DNA of 64,000 nucleotides from the NCBI RefSeq assembly GCF_028550415.1, contig NZ_JAQQKX010000001.1, forward strand, positions 1-64,000, read 5' to 3'. Shown here piece by piece: positions 26,017-33,105 of this stretch. Position 1 is the first letter of the stretch; each line of letters begins with the position of its first letter. The notes beneath the pieces are model-generated. The model made no database searches. It had not been told where the DNA came from and saw only the letters and a program-made list of their open reading frames with translations. Source of the stretch: Asticcacaulis aquaticus (GTDB taxonomy: Bacteria > Pseudomonadota > Alphaproteobacteria > Caulobacterales > Caulobacteraceae). A program made the position numbers and the translations under genes.

Positions 26017-27164
26017 GCGGCGGCCCTCCCGGCACCGGAGGTAAGGGCTTCGAAGTGACGCGCCTTACCGCGCGTGGCGGACCGGTCGTTACGGCCGATG
26101 GTCCGCATGCAGACATATATCAGGCCCAGCGGAACGACATATTGCAGAAAATTGGCTTCCGGGGCCCCAGCGCAGGCGGCTTCGACGGCAAAGCCTAAAA
26201 TACGGATACCCGCCGCGATGAACGAGACCATGGCGATGCGGCGCGTATAGCCGTGACGGCTGAAGGCGCCGCCCAATACGCCGACCACCGCCAGAAGCGA
26301 AAAGCCGAGATTGTAGAGCGGACCCGAAATCCGCGCATGGCCTTCGGCCACAAGCTTTTTCCAGTTATGGTTTTCCCACCCCATGGCGCGGTTGGGGAAG
26401 AAGAGCTCGTGCGGGAATCGGTCGGAATCCTTGAAATGCAAATAGCTGTCGGAAACGACATATTGCGAAATATCGAAGGAATATTCGTTGAAGGTCAGGT
26501 GGTTCAGAACGCCCTGCGGCGACACTTGCTGGGTCGAGCCGTTGCGCAGGATCAGGACCTGACCGCCGCTTTCGGGGTTCACCACGCGGCCTTCGCGCGC
26601 TGAATAGGTGCGGTCGAGGCCGTTCGGGCCCGGGGTGCGGATGAATATCTGCCGCAGCAGGCCGTTCTGGTCGATACGCTGTACGTAGATGGTCATGCCG
26701 GACAGGGTGGTCGAAAAGTCGCCTTCGCGCACGGCGGCGGCAATGACGTCGGTCTTGATCTTGAACAGCTCGGTCCGCATGATCCGTGAGGCGGCGGGCT
26801 GCACGAACAGCGACATGACCAGCCCCAGAAGCGTGATGCAGACGCCGAAGCGTACGACCGGCGAGGCGATGCGCCACAGGCTCATGCCGTTGGCGTAGCA
26901 GGCGACGATTTCGTGATCGTTATGCAGACGGTTGAGCGCGACCAGCGTGCCGATGAAGATGGCCAGCGGAAAGATAAGCCCGGCCAGTTGCGGCAAGGCC
27001 AGGAAGGTGACCTTGAAAAAGGTGGCGGCGCTCTGGCCACGCTCGACGATGATGTCGAACTGCGTCAGGGACTGCGACAGGATGGCGATCGCCGTCAGAG
27101 CGAGAATCGCGCCGATAATCGGGACGCGCATCTGCTTTGAAATATAGGATTCTATGGTGCGCAT
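26013..27164 (-). CDS. lptF: LPS export ABC transporter permease LptF
   Basis: The partner permease of LptG in LptB2FG, 383 residues. It begins MRTIESYISKQMRVPIIGAILALTAIAILSQSL at 27164, followed by LPQLAGLIFPLAIFIGTLVALNRLHNDHEIVA, the cytoplasmic coupling-helix region that contacts LptB, a periplasmic jellyroll and three C-terminal helices. An in-frame extension to 27233 lacks family similarity and was not used. It is the first gene of the leftward envelope operon and is divergent from pepA, an arrangement also seen in E. coli. Confidence 0.95.
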   Translation of the reverse strand: MRTIESYISKQMRVPIIGAILALTAIAILSQSLTQFDIIVERGQSAATFFKVTFLALPQLAGLIFPLAIFIGTLVALNRLHNDHEIVACYANGMSLWRIASPVVRFGVCITLLGLVMSLFVQPAASRIMRTELFKIKTDVIAAAVREGDFSTTLSGMTIYVQRIDQNGLLRQIFIRTPGPNGLDRTYSAREGRVVNPESGGQVLILRNGSTQQVSPQGVLNHLTFNEYSFDISQYVVSDSYLHFKDSDRFPHELFFPNRAMGWENHNWKKLVAEGHARISGPLYNLGFSLLAVVGVLGGAFSRHGYTRRIAMVSFIAAGIRILGFAVEAACAGAPEANFLQYVVPLGLIYVCMRTIGRNDRSATRGKARHFEALTSGAGRAAA

Positions 27165-27473
27165 AAAATATTCAGGCCGGACTATGGGGCAAAAGTAGAT
27201 CGCCCAAAAAGACGAGGTTTGGGGCGGGCGCAAACAATCCTCCTTTTTTGGCCTTATCCGTCCTCAATAGCAAGCGGCCAATGTGCGCAGGTGCAAAAAT
27301 AATCCCCCATAAAGCGAGGCTGAGGGTGAACCTGTGCGTGACGCCGTTCGGATGTGTGATGTGCTTGCCACGGCGGTCGGAAAAGTGCTTTAACGCAGGC
27401 TTGGAATCTCAGGTCGCCCGATAATGTCTGCCCGTGAAGGCGAGACCGGCGGTTTGAAACTTAGGAGTTGTCC
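27165..27473. other. Divergent intergenic region lptF / pepA
   Basis: This 309 bp without a gene must carry the promoters of both the lptF-rsmA run and the pepA-holC run. I see no confident consensus promoter, riboswitch or repeat. A good AGGAG ribosome site (27463-27467) belongs to pepA. Confidence 0.5.
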
Positions 27474-28943
27474 ATGCTTATTCAATTTTCCGCTACGATT
27501 GCCGCCGACTCGGCCCTGGCCGTGCTGGTCGGCGATGACCTCGTCTTAAGCGACGGTGCAAAGGCGCTGGAGGCCGCCAGCGGCGGCTACCTGACGGGCG
27601 CGCTGAAAAAGGCCGGGTTTACGGGCGCGAAGGGCAAGGTGCAGGTGTTGTCGGCCCTGCCGTCGCAGAGCTATGTATCGCTGATCGCGGTCGGCGCCGC
27701 GGCGTTTTCGGAGCTGAACGGGCTGGCGCTCGAATCGGTGGCGGGCAGCCTGTTTCACGCCGTCAAATCGGCGGGCATTGCCGATGTCAGCCTCGACCTG
27801 ACCGGTTTTTCGGCAGAGCAGGCGGCCACGGCGGCCTTCGCCTTGACGCTGGCCTCGTTCCGTTTTGACAAATATTTCGGTCAGGCCAAGCGCGACAAGG
27901 GCCCGACGCTGAAATCCGTTACCATCGTCACCGCCGATGTCGCCGCCGCCGAAGCCGCCTTTGTGCCGCTGAAAGGCATTGCCGATGGCGTGCTGCTGGC
28001 GCGTAATCTGGTGTCGGAACCGGCCAACGTCCTCTATCCGCAATCCTATGCCGATATCCTCAAGGGCTACGAGTCGCTGGGCCTCAAGGTCGAGGTGCTG
28101 GGCGAAAAGGAAATGACCGATCTGGGGATGCACTCTCTGCTCGGCGTCGGTCTGGGGTCGTCGAAAGAATCCAAGCTGGTCATTCTGCAATGGAACGGCG
28201 CGGGCGACGCCCAGCCTGTGGCCTTTGTCGGTAAGGGCGTGACGTTTGACACCGGCGGCATCTCGATTAAGCCCGCCGAGGGCATGGAAGACATGAAGTG
28301 GGACATGGGCGGTTCGGCCGCCGTGTCGGGCACCATGGTCGCCCTGGCCAGCCGCAAGGCCAGGGTCAATGCGGTGGGTATCGTCGGTCTGGTCGAAAAC
28401 ATGCCGGACGGTAACGCCCAGCGTCCGGGCGACGTGGTCACCGCCATGTCGGGCACGACGATCGAGGTCATCAATACCGACGCCGAAGGTCGCCTCGTGC
28501 TGGCCGACGCCCTGTGGTACTGTCAGGATCGTTTCAAGCCGCAGTTCATGATCGATCTGGCGACCCTGACCGGGGCTATGATCATCGCGCTCGGCACCGA
28601 CTATGCGGGTGTGTTCTCGAACAATGACGATCTGGCCGGCAAGCTTGCCGACGCGTCGAAGTCGGTGGGCGAGAATACGTGGCGCATGCCGCTGCCGCCG
28701 CAGTACGAAAAGCAGATCGACTCGAAAATCGCCGACATTCGCAATATCGGTGGCCGTCCGGGCGGTTCGATCACGGCGGCCCTGTTCCTGCAACGCTTCG
28801 TCAACAATGTGCCGTGGGCGCATATCGACATCGCGCCGACGGCCTGGACCAACGAGCAGCGCGTCACGACCGTACCCGAAGGCGGCACGGGCTTCGGGGT
28901 GCGGACGCTGGATGCCCTGGTAAAGGCCTATTACGAAGCGTAA
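27474..28943 (+). CDS. pepA: Leucyl aminopeptidase (M17)
   Basis: A 489-residue cytosolic M17 aminopeptidase that removes N-terminal residues from peptides using two metal ions. The metal and catalytic residues lie in VGKGVTFDTGGISIKPAEGMEDMKWDMGG (Lys, Asp, Lys and Asp) and in the family signature NTDAEGRLVLADAL, with the bicarbonate-site Arg. In E. coli PepA also binds DNA in Xer recombination; whether that holds here is unknown. The ATG at 27474 has AGGAG six bases upstream. holC follows, as in E. coli. Confidence 0.95.
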   Translation: MLIQFSATIAADSALAVLVGDDLVLSDGAKALEAASGGYLTGALKKAGFTGAKGKVQVLSALPSQSYVSLIAVGAAAFSELNGLALESVAGSLFHAVKSAGIADVSLDLTGFSAEQAATAAFALTLASFRFDKYFGQAKRDKGPTLKSVTIVTADVAAAEAAFVPLKGIADGVLLARNLVSEPANVLYPQSYADILKGYESLGLKVEVLGEKEMTDLGMHSLLGVGLGSSKESKLVILQWNGAGDAQPVAFVGKGVTFDTGGISIKPAEGMEDMKWDMGGSAAVSGTMVALASRKARVNAVGIVGLVENMPDGNAQRPGDVVTAMSGTTIEVINTDAEGRLVLADALWYCQDRFKPQFMIDLATLTGAMIIALGTDYAGVFSNNDDLAGKLADASKSVGENTWRMPLPPQYEKQIDSKIADIRNIGGRPGGSITAALFLQRFVNNVPWAHIDIAPTAWTNEQRVTTVPEGGTGFGVRTLDALVKAYYEA

Positions 28944-28950
28944 TTTATAC

Positions 28951-29122
28951 TCCCCCGGCGTGCCGGGGGAGGTGGCGCGCCTAAGCGAAAGCGAAGGCGT
29001 GACGGAGGGGGCCCGGAAAGTTGAAACGGTTATGATTTTGGAGTCTACACGAGCCCCCACCACCGCATCTAGCTTGCTTTGCAAGCGTCGTGCGGTCCCC
29101 CTCCCCAGTGAACTGGGGAGGT
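28951..29122. repeat. GGGGAGGTGGC...GACGGAGGGGG repeat, copy 1 (pepA-holC gap)
   Basis: Two inverted arms lie between pepA and holC: on the plus strand GGGGGAGGTGGCGCGC leads to GTGACGGAGGGGG, and the mirror arm ends CCCCCTCCCCAGTGAACTGGGGAGG. A small hairpin (AGCTTGCTTTGCAAGC) is embedded. The same layout recurs at 38334-38517. It sits within a same-strand gene pair, so it would be transcribed as a structured RNA spacer. Confidence 0.7.
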
Positions 29123-29132
29123 AAAGTTTGGA

Positions 29133-29576
29133 ATGACCCAAGTCTGGTTTTACCATCTGGAACGCACGCCGCTGAAAGCCGCCTTGCCCGACCTGTTGGA
29201 CAAGACGCTGCAAAAGGGCTGGCGCGCCTATGTGCTGGGGGAAGGGGAGGCGCTGGCCGATCTCGACCAACACCTGTGGGCATGGCGCGAGGAGACGTTT
29301 CTGGCGCACGGACTGGAGAGCGAACCCCACGCCGAGCGTCAGCCGGTGCTCTTGGGCGCTTCGGGCGAGCGCGCCAATGCAGCAGAGGTTCTATTCTCGG
29401 TCAGCGCCATGAATTTGCCCGATCTGTCGGTGTATCAACGCTGCCTGATCCTGTTCGAAGGTCAGGACGAGGCGCACTTAAGCTGGGCGCGGGCGCAGTG
29501 GAAAACGCTCAAGGCGGCTTCTGCCGATCTCGCCTACTGGAAGCAGAACGACAACGGCCGCTGGGAACGCATGTAA
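29133..29576 (+). CDS. holC: DNA polymerase III chi subunit
   Basis: A 147-residue HolC protein, the clamp-loader accessory subunit that links the replisome to SSB. Family features are the start TQVWFYHLERTPLKAALPDLLDKTLQKGWRAYVL, the WREETFLAHG block and the conserved MNLPDLSVYQRCLILFEG region. Position directly after pepA is conserved across proteobacteria. It overlaps the following lipoprotein gene by one base (TAATG). It would act with psi (HolD), which is usually not recognisable in alphaproteobacteria. Confidence 0.93.
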   Translation: MTQVWFYHLERTPLKAALPDLLDKTLQKGWRAYVLGEGEALADLDQHLWAWREETFLAHGLESEPHAERQPVLLGASGERANAAEVLFSVSAMNLPDLSVYQRCLILFEGQDEAHLSWARAQWKTLKAASADLAYWKQNDNGRWERM

Positions 29577-29908
29577 TGATGAAAAAATCGCTCGCTCTAC
29601 TGTCTTTGCTGGCTTTAGCGGCCTGTTCGACAACGCCGCCGCCACCGGCGCCGACGCCGCAACCGATCGCGCGCCCGACACCGCAAAAGCCGCCGGAGTT
29701 CAAGCCGGTCGATGCGGATCGTTGCGAAGCCAAGGCGCTGCAATATCTGGTGGGTAAGCCGCGGACTGAAATTCCCGTGCCGCTGGAACCGTCCAAGCGT
29801 CGCGTTCTGTGCTCGACCTGTGCGGCGACGATGGACTTCAATCCCGAACGCCAGACGATCATTTTTGATACCGATAGCGGGATCATCAAATCGGTCAATT
29901 GCGGGTAA
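29576..29908 (+). CDS. Lipoprotein with protease inhibitor I78-like domain
   Basis: A 110-residue protein with a lipoprotein signal (MMKKSLALLSLLALAACS, lipobox LAAC, lipidated Cys near 17), a Pro-rich spacer, and a C-terminal domain matching the I78 inhibitor pattern: CEAKALQYLVGKP, then TMDFNPERQTIIFDTDSGII and a terminal NCG. I78 proteins resemble the Aspergillus elastase inhibitor. The canonical RPG turn is replaced by a CSTC motif, so inhibitory activity is uncertain. Its start overlaps the holC stop by one base. Family assignment is from remembered pattern, not a search. Confidence 0.7.
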   Translation: MMKKSLALLSLLALAACSTTPPPPAPTPQPIARPTPQKPPEFKPVDADRCEAKALQYLVGKPRTEIPVPLEPSKRRVLCSTCAATMDFNPERQTIIFDTDSGIIKSVNCG

Positions 29909-29947
29909 CTTATCCTCGTCCGTGAAATGTGCGCGCATCATAGGCGC

Positions 29948-30433
29948 ATGTCACAGGTCGACCGCACAAAGGAACAGTTCACCCCCGAAGAGCGTCGGGC
30001 GCGGTTGCGCGCCTTCGCCGACCGGATGCTGACCTGTGCGGAAAAGCTGCCCGATCCGGACACCTTGCTTGACATCGAACGAGCGGTGCGCGTCGGGGAT
30101 CGCATCGAACGCCTCTATGCCCGTGTTGATGCGTCGGCGGCCAAGGCCGCGAAAGCGAAGCTTGAGGTCTATCAGCACAGCGACGCCCTGCAACGGGCGA
30201 AAGACGACGCCGTGCGTCAAGCCGAACACATTGCCCTGTGCAAGCGTCGCGAAAAGATGCGCGACGACGAGATGCTACGCAACGAGCCCAAACTGGCGCG
30301 CAAGCTGATCGAGCAACGCACCGGCAGACCGCTTGAGGATTATCTGGCGATGAGACGGGCGGAGGCGAATGTCTCAATGACTGAAGATGGACCTTTGACT
30401 TCCCCTCTCCCTGAGGGAGAGGGTGACCCGTAG
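29948..30433 (+). CDS. Conserved-looking alpha-helical protein of unknown function
   Basis: A 161-residue cytoplasmic protein rich in Arg, Ala, Glu and Lys, with predicted long helices (ERRARLRAFADRML, AKAAKAKLEVYQ) and a C-terminal RKLIEQRTGRPLEDYLAMRR. No family recognised and no signal peptide. The last ~12 residues (TSPLPEGEGDP) are encoded by the GAGGGAGAGGG dispersed repeat that begins near 30401, so the original C-terminus was probably replaced by repeat insertion. The start at 29948 is the ATG nearest the coding-like region; ribosome-site evidence is weak. Confidence 0.55.
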   Translation: MSQVDRTKEQFTPEERRARLRAFADRMLTCAEKLPDPDTLLDIERAVRVGDRIERLYARVDASAAKAAKAKLEVYQHSDALQRAKDDAVRQAEHIALCKRREKMRDDEMLRNEPKLARKLIEQRTGRPLEDYLAMRRAEANVSMTEDGPLTSPLPEGEGDP

Positions 30434-30562
30434 GATCGGGTGAGGGGGGAATGCCTCAACCGAGCGCGGTGATACTTTTCCCCCTCACCCTGCGCTGACG
30501 CGCTGTCCCATCGCTGGCGAAAGCTATACTTTCGCTGGCGCTATACCCTCAGGGAGTGGGAA
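30401..30562. repeat. CCCTCTCCCT...GAGGGAGAGGG repeat, copy 1
   Basis: An outer inverted repeat (CCCTCTCCCTGAGGGAGAGGG on the left and CCCTCAGGGAGTGGGAAG on the right) and an inner pair (GGGTGAGGGGG with CCCCCTCACCC) enclose a variable core with its own hairpin around CTGGCGAAAG...CTTTCGCTGG. It occupies the convergent junction with the ABC-F gene and supplies the end of the upstream reading frame. A second copy is at 35851-35956. Confidence 0.8.
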
Positions 30563-30566
30563 GAGA

Positions 30567-32468
30567 TCAAAGACCCGCTTCGGTTTTGGCCGTTTCATAT
30601 ACCTCGGCGGCGTCCATCCAGTCGGCTTCCATCTTTACCAGATCAGCCTCAAGCTTCGCCTTTTCCTTGCCCCGTGCCACCGCGCCATTGGGGTCTTTGA
30701 CGTAGATATTGGCGTCGCCCAGTTTCAGATCAAGCAGCTTGATCTTGTTGCCGAGCGCCTCGATCTGACGCTCAAGGTCATCAGCCTTTTTCTTCAGCGG
30801 GGCGATGGCGTTGCGCGCCGCCGCCGCGGCCTTACGCGCATCCTTGGAATTGACACTGGCCGGCTTGTCCTTCGCCGCCGCCTGCGCTTCCTCGCGCGTG
30901 GCGGTCTTGGCGCGTTCGATGACCAGCTTGGCGTAGTCGTCCATCGTGCCGGTGAAGGTCTTCACCGTACCCTGATCGACCAGCCACAGCTTATCGGCCA
31001 CCAGTTCGACCAGCGACCGGTCGTGGGTGATGATCAGCACCGCACCCTCAAAATCGTTCAGCGCATCGAGCAAAGCGCGGCGCGAGTCGATATCGAGGTG
31101 GTTGGTCGGCTCATCGAGGATGAGCAGGTGCGGGCCGTCCATCGCCACCATGTTGAGCAGCAGGCGCGCGCGTTCGCCACCCGACAGGTCCTTGACCTTG
31201 GTCTCGACCTTTTCGACCGTCATGCCGAAGCTGCCCAGACGGGCGCGGCGCTTGGATTCGGTGTCGTCGGGACGGGCGCGGCGCATCATCTCCAGCGGCG
31301 TGTCCTCCGGATCCATGGCCTCGATCTGATGCTGATGGAACCAGGCGACCTGCATCCGGCGGTCGCGCCATTGGGTGCCGTGACTTTCGGTCAGGGCGCC
31401 GGCCAGCAGCTTGGCGAAGGTTGATTTACCGGCGCCGTTGACGCCCAAAACCCCAATCCGATCATCGGGATCGAGGCGGATATTGATGTGCCGGAGGATG
31501 ACCGTGTCGCCATAACCGACGCTGGCGTCGTCCAGGCGCAGGATCGGCGGGGCCAGTTCTTTTTCCGGCGACGGCAGGCGAAACGGTGCGACGCGGTCCT
31601 GAATATTGGCGGCGATGGGCGGCAGCTTTTCCAGCTTCTTCATGCGCGACTGGGCCTGCGAGGCCTTCGACGCCTTGGCGCGGAAGCGGTCGACGAAGGC
31701 CTGCAGGTGGGCGCGTTCGGCCTCCTGCTTGGCGGCATTGGCAGCATTGAGGCGGGCCTTTTCGGCGCGCATCCGCTCGAAATTGTCGTAGTTGCCGGTA
31801 TAGAGGTCGAGCCTTTGCCCAACGACGTGGACGATGGCATCGACGGACTCGTTGAGCAGGTCACGGTCGTGCGAGATCATCAGGGCGGCATTGGGATAGC
31901 GCTTGAGTTTGGACTCCAGCCACAGCGCGCCTTCGAGGTCGAGATAGTTGGTCGGTTCGTCCAGCAGCAGCAGGTCGGGCTCAGCCAGCAGCGCCCCGGC
32001 CAAGGCCGCGCGCATCCGCCAGCCACCGGAGAAGTCGGAAATGGGTCGCGTCAGGTCGGCGGTCGAAAAGCCGAGGCCGCTCAGGATTTCGGCGGCACGC
32101 GACGGGGCGCGGTCGGCCCCGATAGCGTAGAGGTCGTTATGGATTTCCGCCTGCTGCATGGGATCGGCGGTCTCCAGCGCTTTGAGCAGATTGGCGCGGC
32201 GGGTGTCGATTTCCAGCACGGCGTCGATCAGGTGCTGCGGTGAAGCGGCGATTTCCTGATCAACGGAGGCGACGCGCCACGATTTCGGGGTGGTGATTTC
32301 ACCGCCGCCGGGCTGAGATTTGCCGAGGATCAGGCCGAACAGGGTCGATTTGCCGACGCCGTTGAGACCGACCAGACCGGCCTTGGTCCCCGGCGGCAGG
32401 CTGAGGGTGGCTCCGTCGAAAAAGCGGCGGCCATAGGCGTCATAGGTCAGGTTGGTGATCTGTAGCAT
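30567..32468 (-). CDS. ABC-F family ATPase (YheS/Uup-like)
   Basis: A 633-residue soluble ABC-F protein with two ATPase domains and no membrane region. NBD1 has Walker [10 protein letters not shown] at 34-42, the signature FSGGWRMR and [14 protein letters not shown]2 has [20 protein letters not shown] and [11 protein letters not shown]. An Arg/Lys/Ala-rich interdomain linker and a C-terminal coiled coil (about 540-633) complete it. ABC-F proteins bind the ribosomal E site and relieve stalls. The [12 protein letters not shown] opening and C-terminal extension resemble YheS. It is convergent with the 161-residue gene and divergent from ndk. Confidence 0.9.
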   Translation of the reverse strand: MLQITNLTYDAYGRRFFDGATLSLPPGTKAGLVGLNGVGKSTLFGLILGKSQPGGGEITTPKSWRVASVDQEIAASPQHLIDAVLEIDTRRANLLKALETADPMQQAEIHNDLYAIGADRAPSRAAEILSGLGFSTADLTRPISDFSGGWRMRAALAGALLAEPDLLLLDEPTNYLDLEGALWLESKLKRYPNAALMISHDRDLLNESVDAIVHVVGQRLDLYTGNYDNFERMRAEKARLNAANAAKQEAERAHLQAFVDRFRAKASKASQAQSRMKKLEKLPPIAANIQDRVAPFRLPSPEKELAPPILRLDDASVGYGDTVILRHINIRLDPDDRIGVLGVNGAGKSTFAKLLAGALTESHGTQWRDRRMQVAWFHQHQIEAMDPEDTPLEMMRRARPDDTESKRRARLGSFGMTVEKVETKVKDLSGGERARLLLNMVAMDGPHLLILDEPTNHLDIDSRRALLDALNDFEGAVLIITHDRSLVELVADKLWLVDQGTVKTFTGTMDDYAKLVIERAKTATREEAQAAAKDKPASVNSKDARKAAAAARNAIAPLKKKADDLERQIEALGNKIKLLDLKLGDANIYVKDPNGAVARGKEKAKLEADLVKMEADWMDAAEVYETAKTEAGL

Positions 32469-32487
32469 TTCGGTCGTAAAAAACAGG

Positions 32488-32516
32488 TTGGCGGATGCGC
32501 TGGGCCTCGCTATAAG
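32488..32516 (+). promoter_or_regulatory. Probable ndk promoter
   Basis: TTGGCGG (32488-32494) and GCTATAAG (32509-32516) are 14 bp apart. This fits the Caulobacter housekeeping consensus (TTGACGS, 10-14 bp, GCTANAWC). It is placed 41 bp before the ndk ATG. Confidence 0.55.
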
Positions 32517-32556
32517 CCGCCCAACCTTAAACGCAAAGACAAATCAGGAATTCCTT

Positions 32557-32973
32557 ATGTCCCGTACCTTCTCGATCCTTAAGCCCGACGCCACCCGCCG
32601 CAACCTGACCGGCGCGGTCAATGCCGTGATCGAAGCCGCTGGTCTGCGCATCGTCGCCCAGAAGCGCGTTCACTTCACCAAGGCTCAGGCCGAGCGTTTC
32701 TACGGCGTGCACTCGGCGCGTCCGTTCTTCGGCGAGCTGGTCGAGCAAATGACCGCTGCCCCGGTTGTGGTTCAGGTTCTGGAAGCCGATGACGCGGTCG
32801 TCAAGTATCGCGAAGTCCTGGGCGCCACCAACCCGGAACAAGCCGCCGAAGGCACCGTCCGCAAGCTGTTCGCCCTGTCGATCGGTGAAAACACCGCGCA
32901 CGGTTCGGACTCGGATGAAAACGCCGCGATCGAAATCGCGCAGTTCTTCTCGGAAGCTGAAATCGTCGGCTAA
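32557..32973 (+). CDS. ndk: Nucleoside diphosphate kinase
   Basis: A 138-residue NDK that passes a phosphate from ATP through a phospho-histidine to other NDPs. The start is [19 protein letters not shown]. The active-site His sits in NTAHGSDS, and the nucleotide-site residues in [11 protein letters not shown] and [14 protein letters not shown] are all present. The ATG at 32557 lies downstream of an AGGAA site. A composite terminator element begins 4 bases after its stop codons. Confidence 0.97.
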   Translation: MSRTFSILKPDATRRNLTGAVNAVIEAAGLRIVAQKRVHFTKAQAERFYGVHSARPFFGELVEQMTAAPVVVQVLEADDAVVKYREVLGATNPEQAAEGTVRKLFALSIGENTAHGSDSDENAAIEIAQFFSEAEIVG

Positions 32974-32977
32974 TGAG

Positions 32978-33105
32978 TTATGGGGCGTGGGGTCCTTGGA
33001 CCCCACAAACCTTGCTTGCTTCCACTAAAAAACCCTCCCGAAATTCGGGAGGGTTTTTTAGTGGAAAGAGGGAAGACTTGGGGCCAGAGGCCCCAAACCC
33101 CATAA
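32978..33105. repeat. TTATGGGG composite junction element (B)
   Basis: The ends are TTATGGGG (from 32978) and CCCCATAA (to 33105), inverted repeats placed 4 nt after the tandem ndk stop (TAA-TGA) and 0 nt from the S46 peptidase stop. Inside each end is a short GC hairpin: TGGGGTCC/GGACCCCA on the left, TTGGGGCC/GGCCCCAA on the right. A long terminator lies in the centre. Reverse-complemented, it aligns with the element at 45585-45709 across both arms. Confidence 0.85.
33022..33064. terminator. Bidirectional terminator between ndk and the S46 peptidase gene
   Basis: A near-perfect 19-20 bp stem, CCACTAAAAAACCCTCCCG with its complement, has A-rich and T-rich flanks on both sides (AAAAAACCC...GGGTTTTTT), so it can terminate both convergent transcripts. 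Confidence 0.9.

Noticed and set aside
27546..29330. A 594-codon minus-strand frame opposite pepA and holC
   Set aside because: It spans two well-supported genes on the other strand and reads as Arg/Gly/His-rich low-information sequence.
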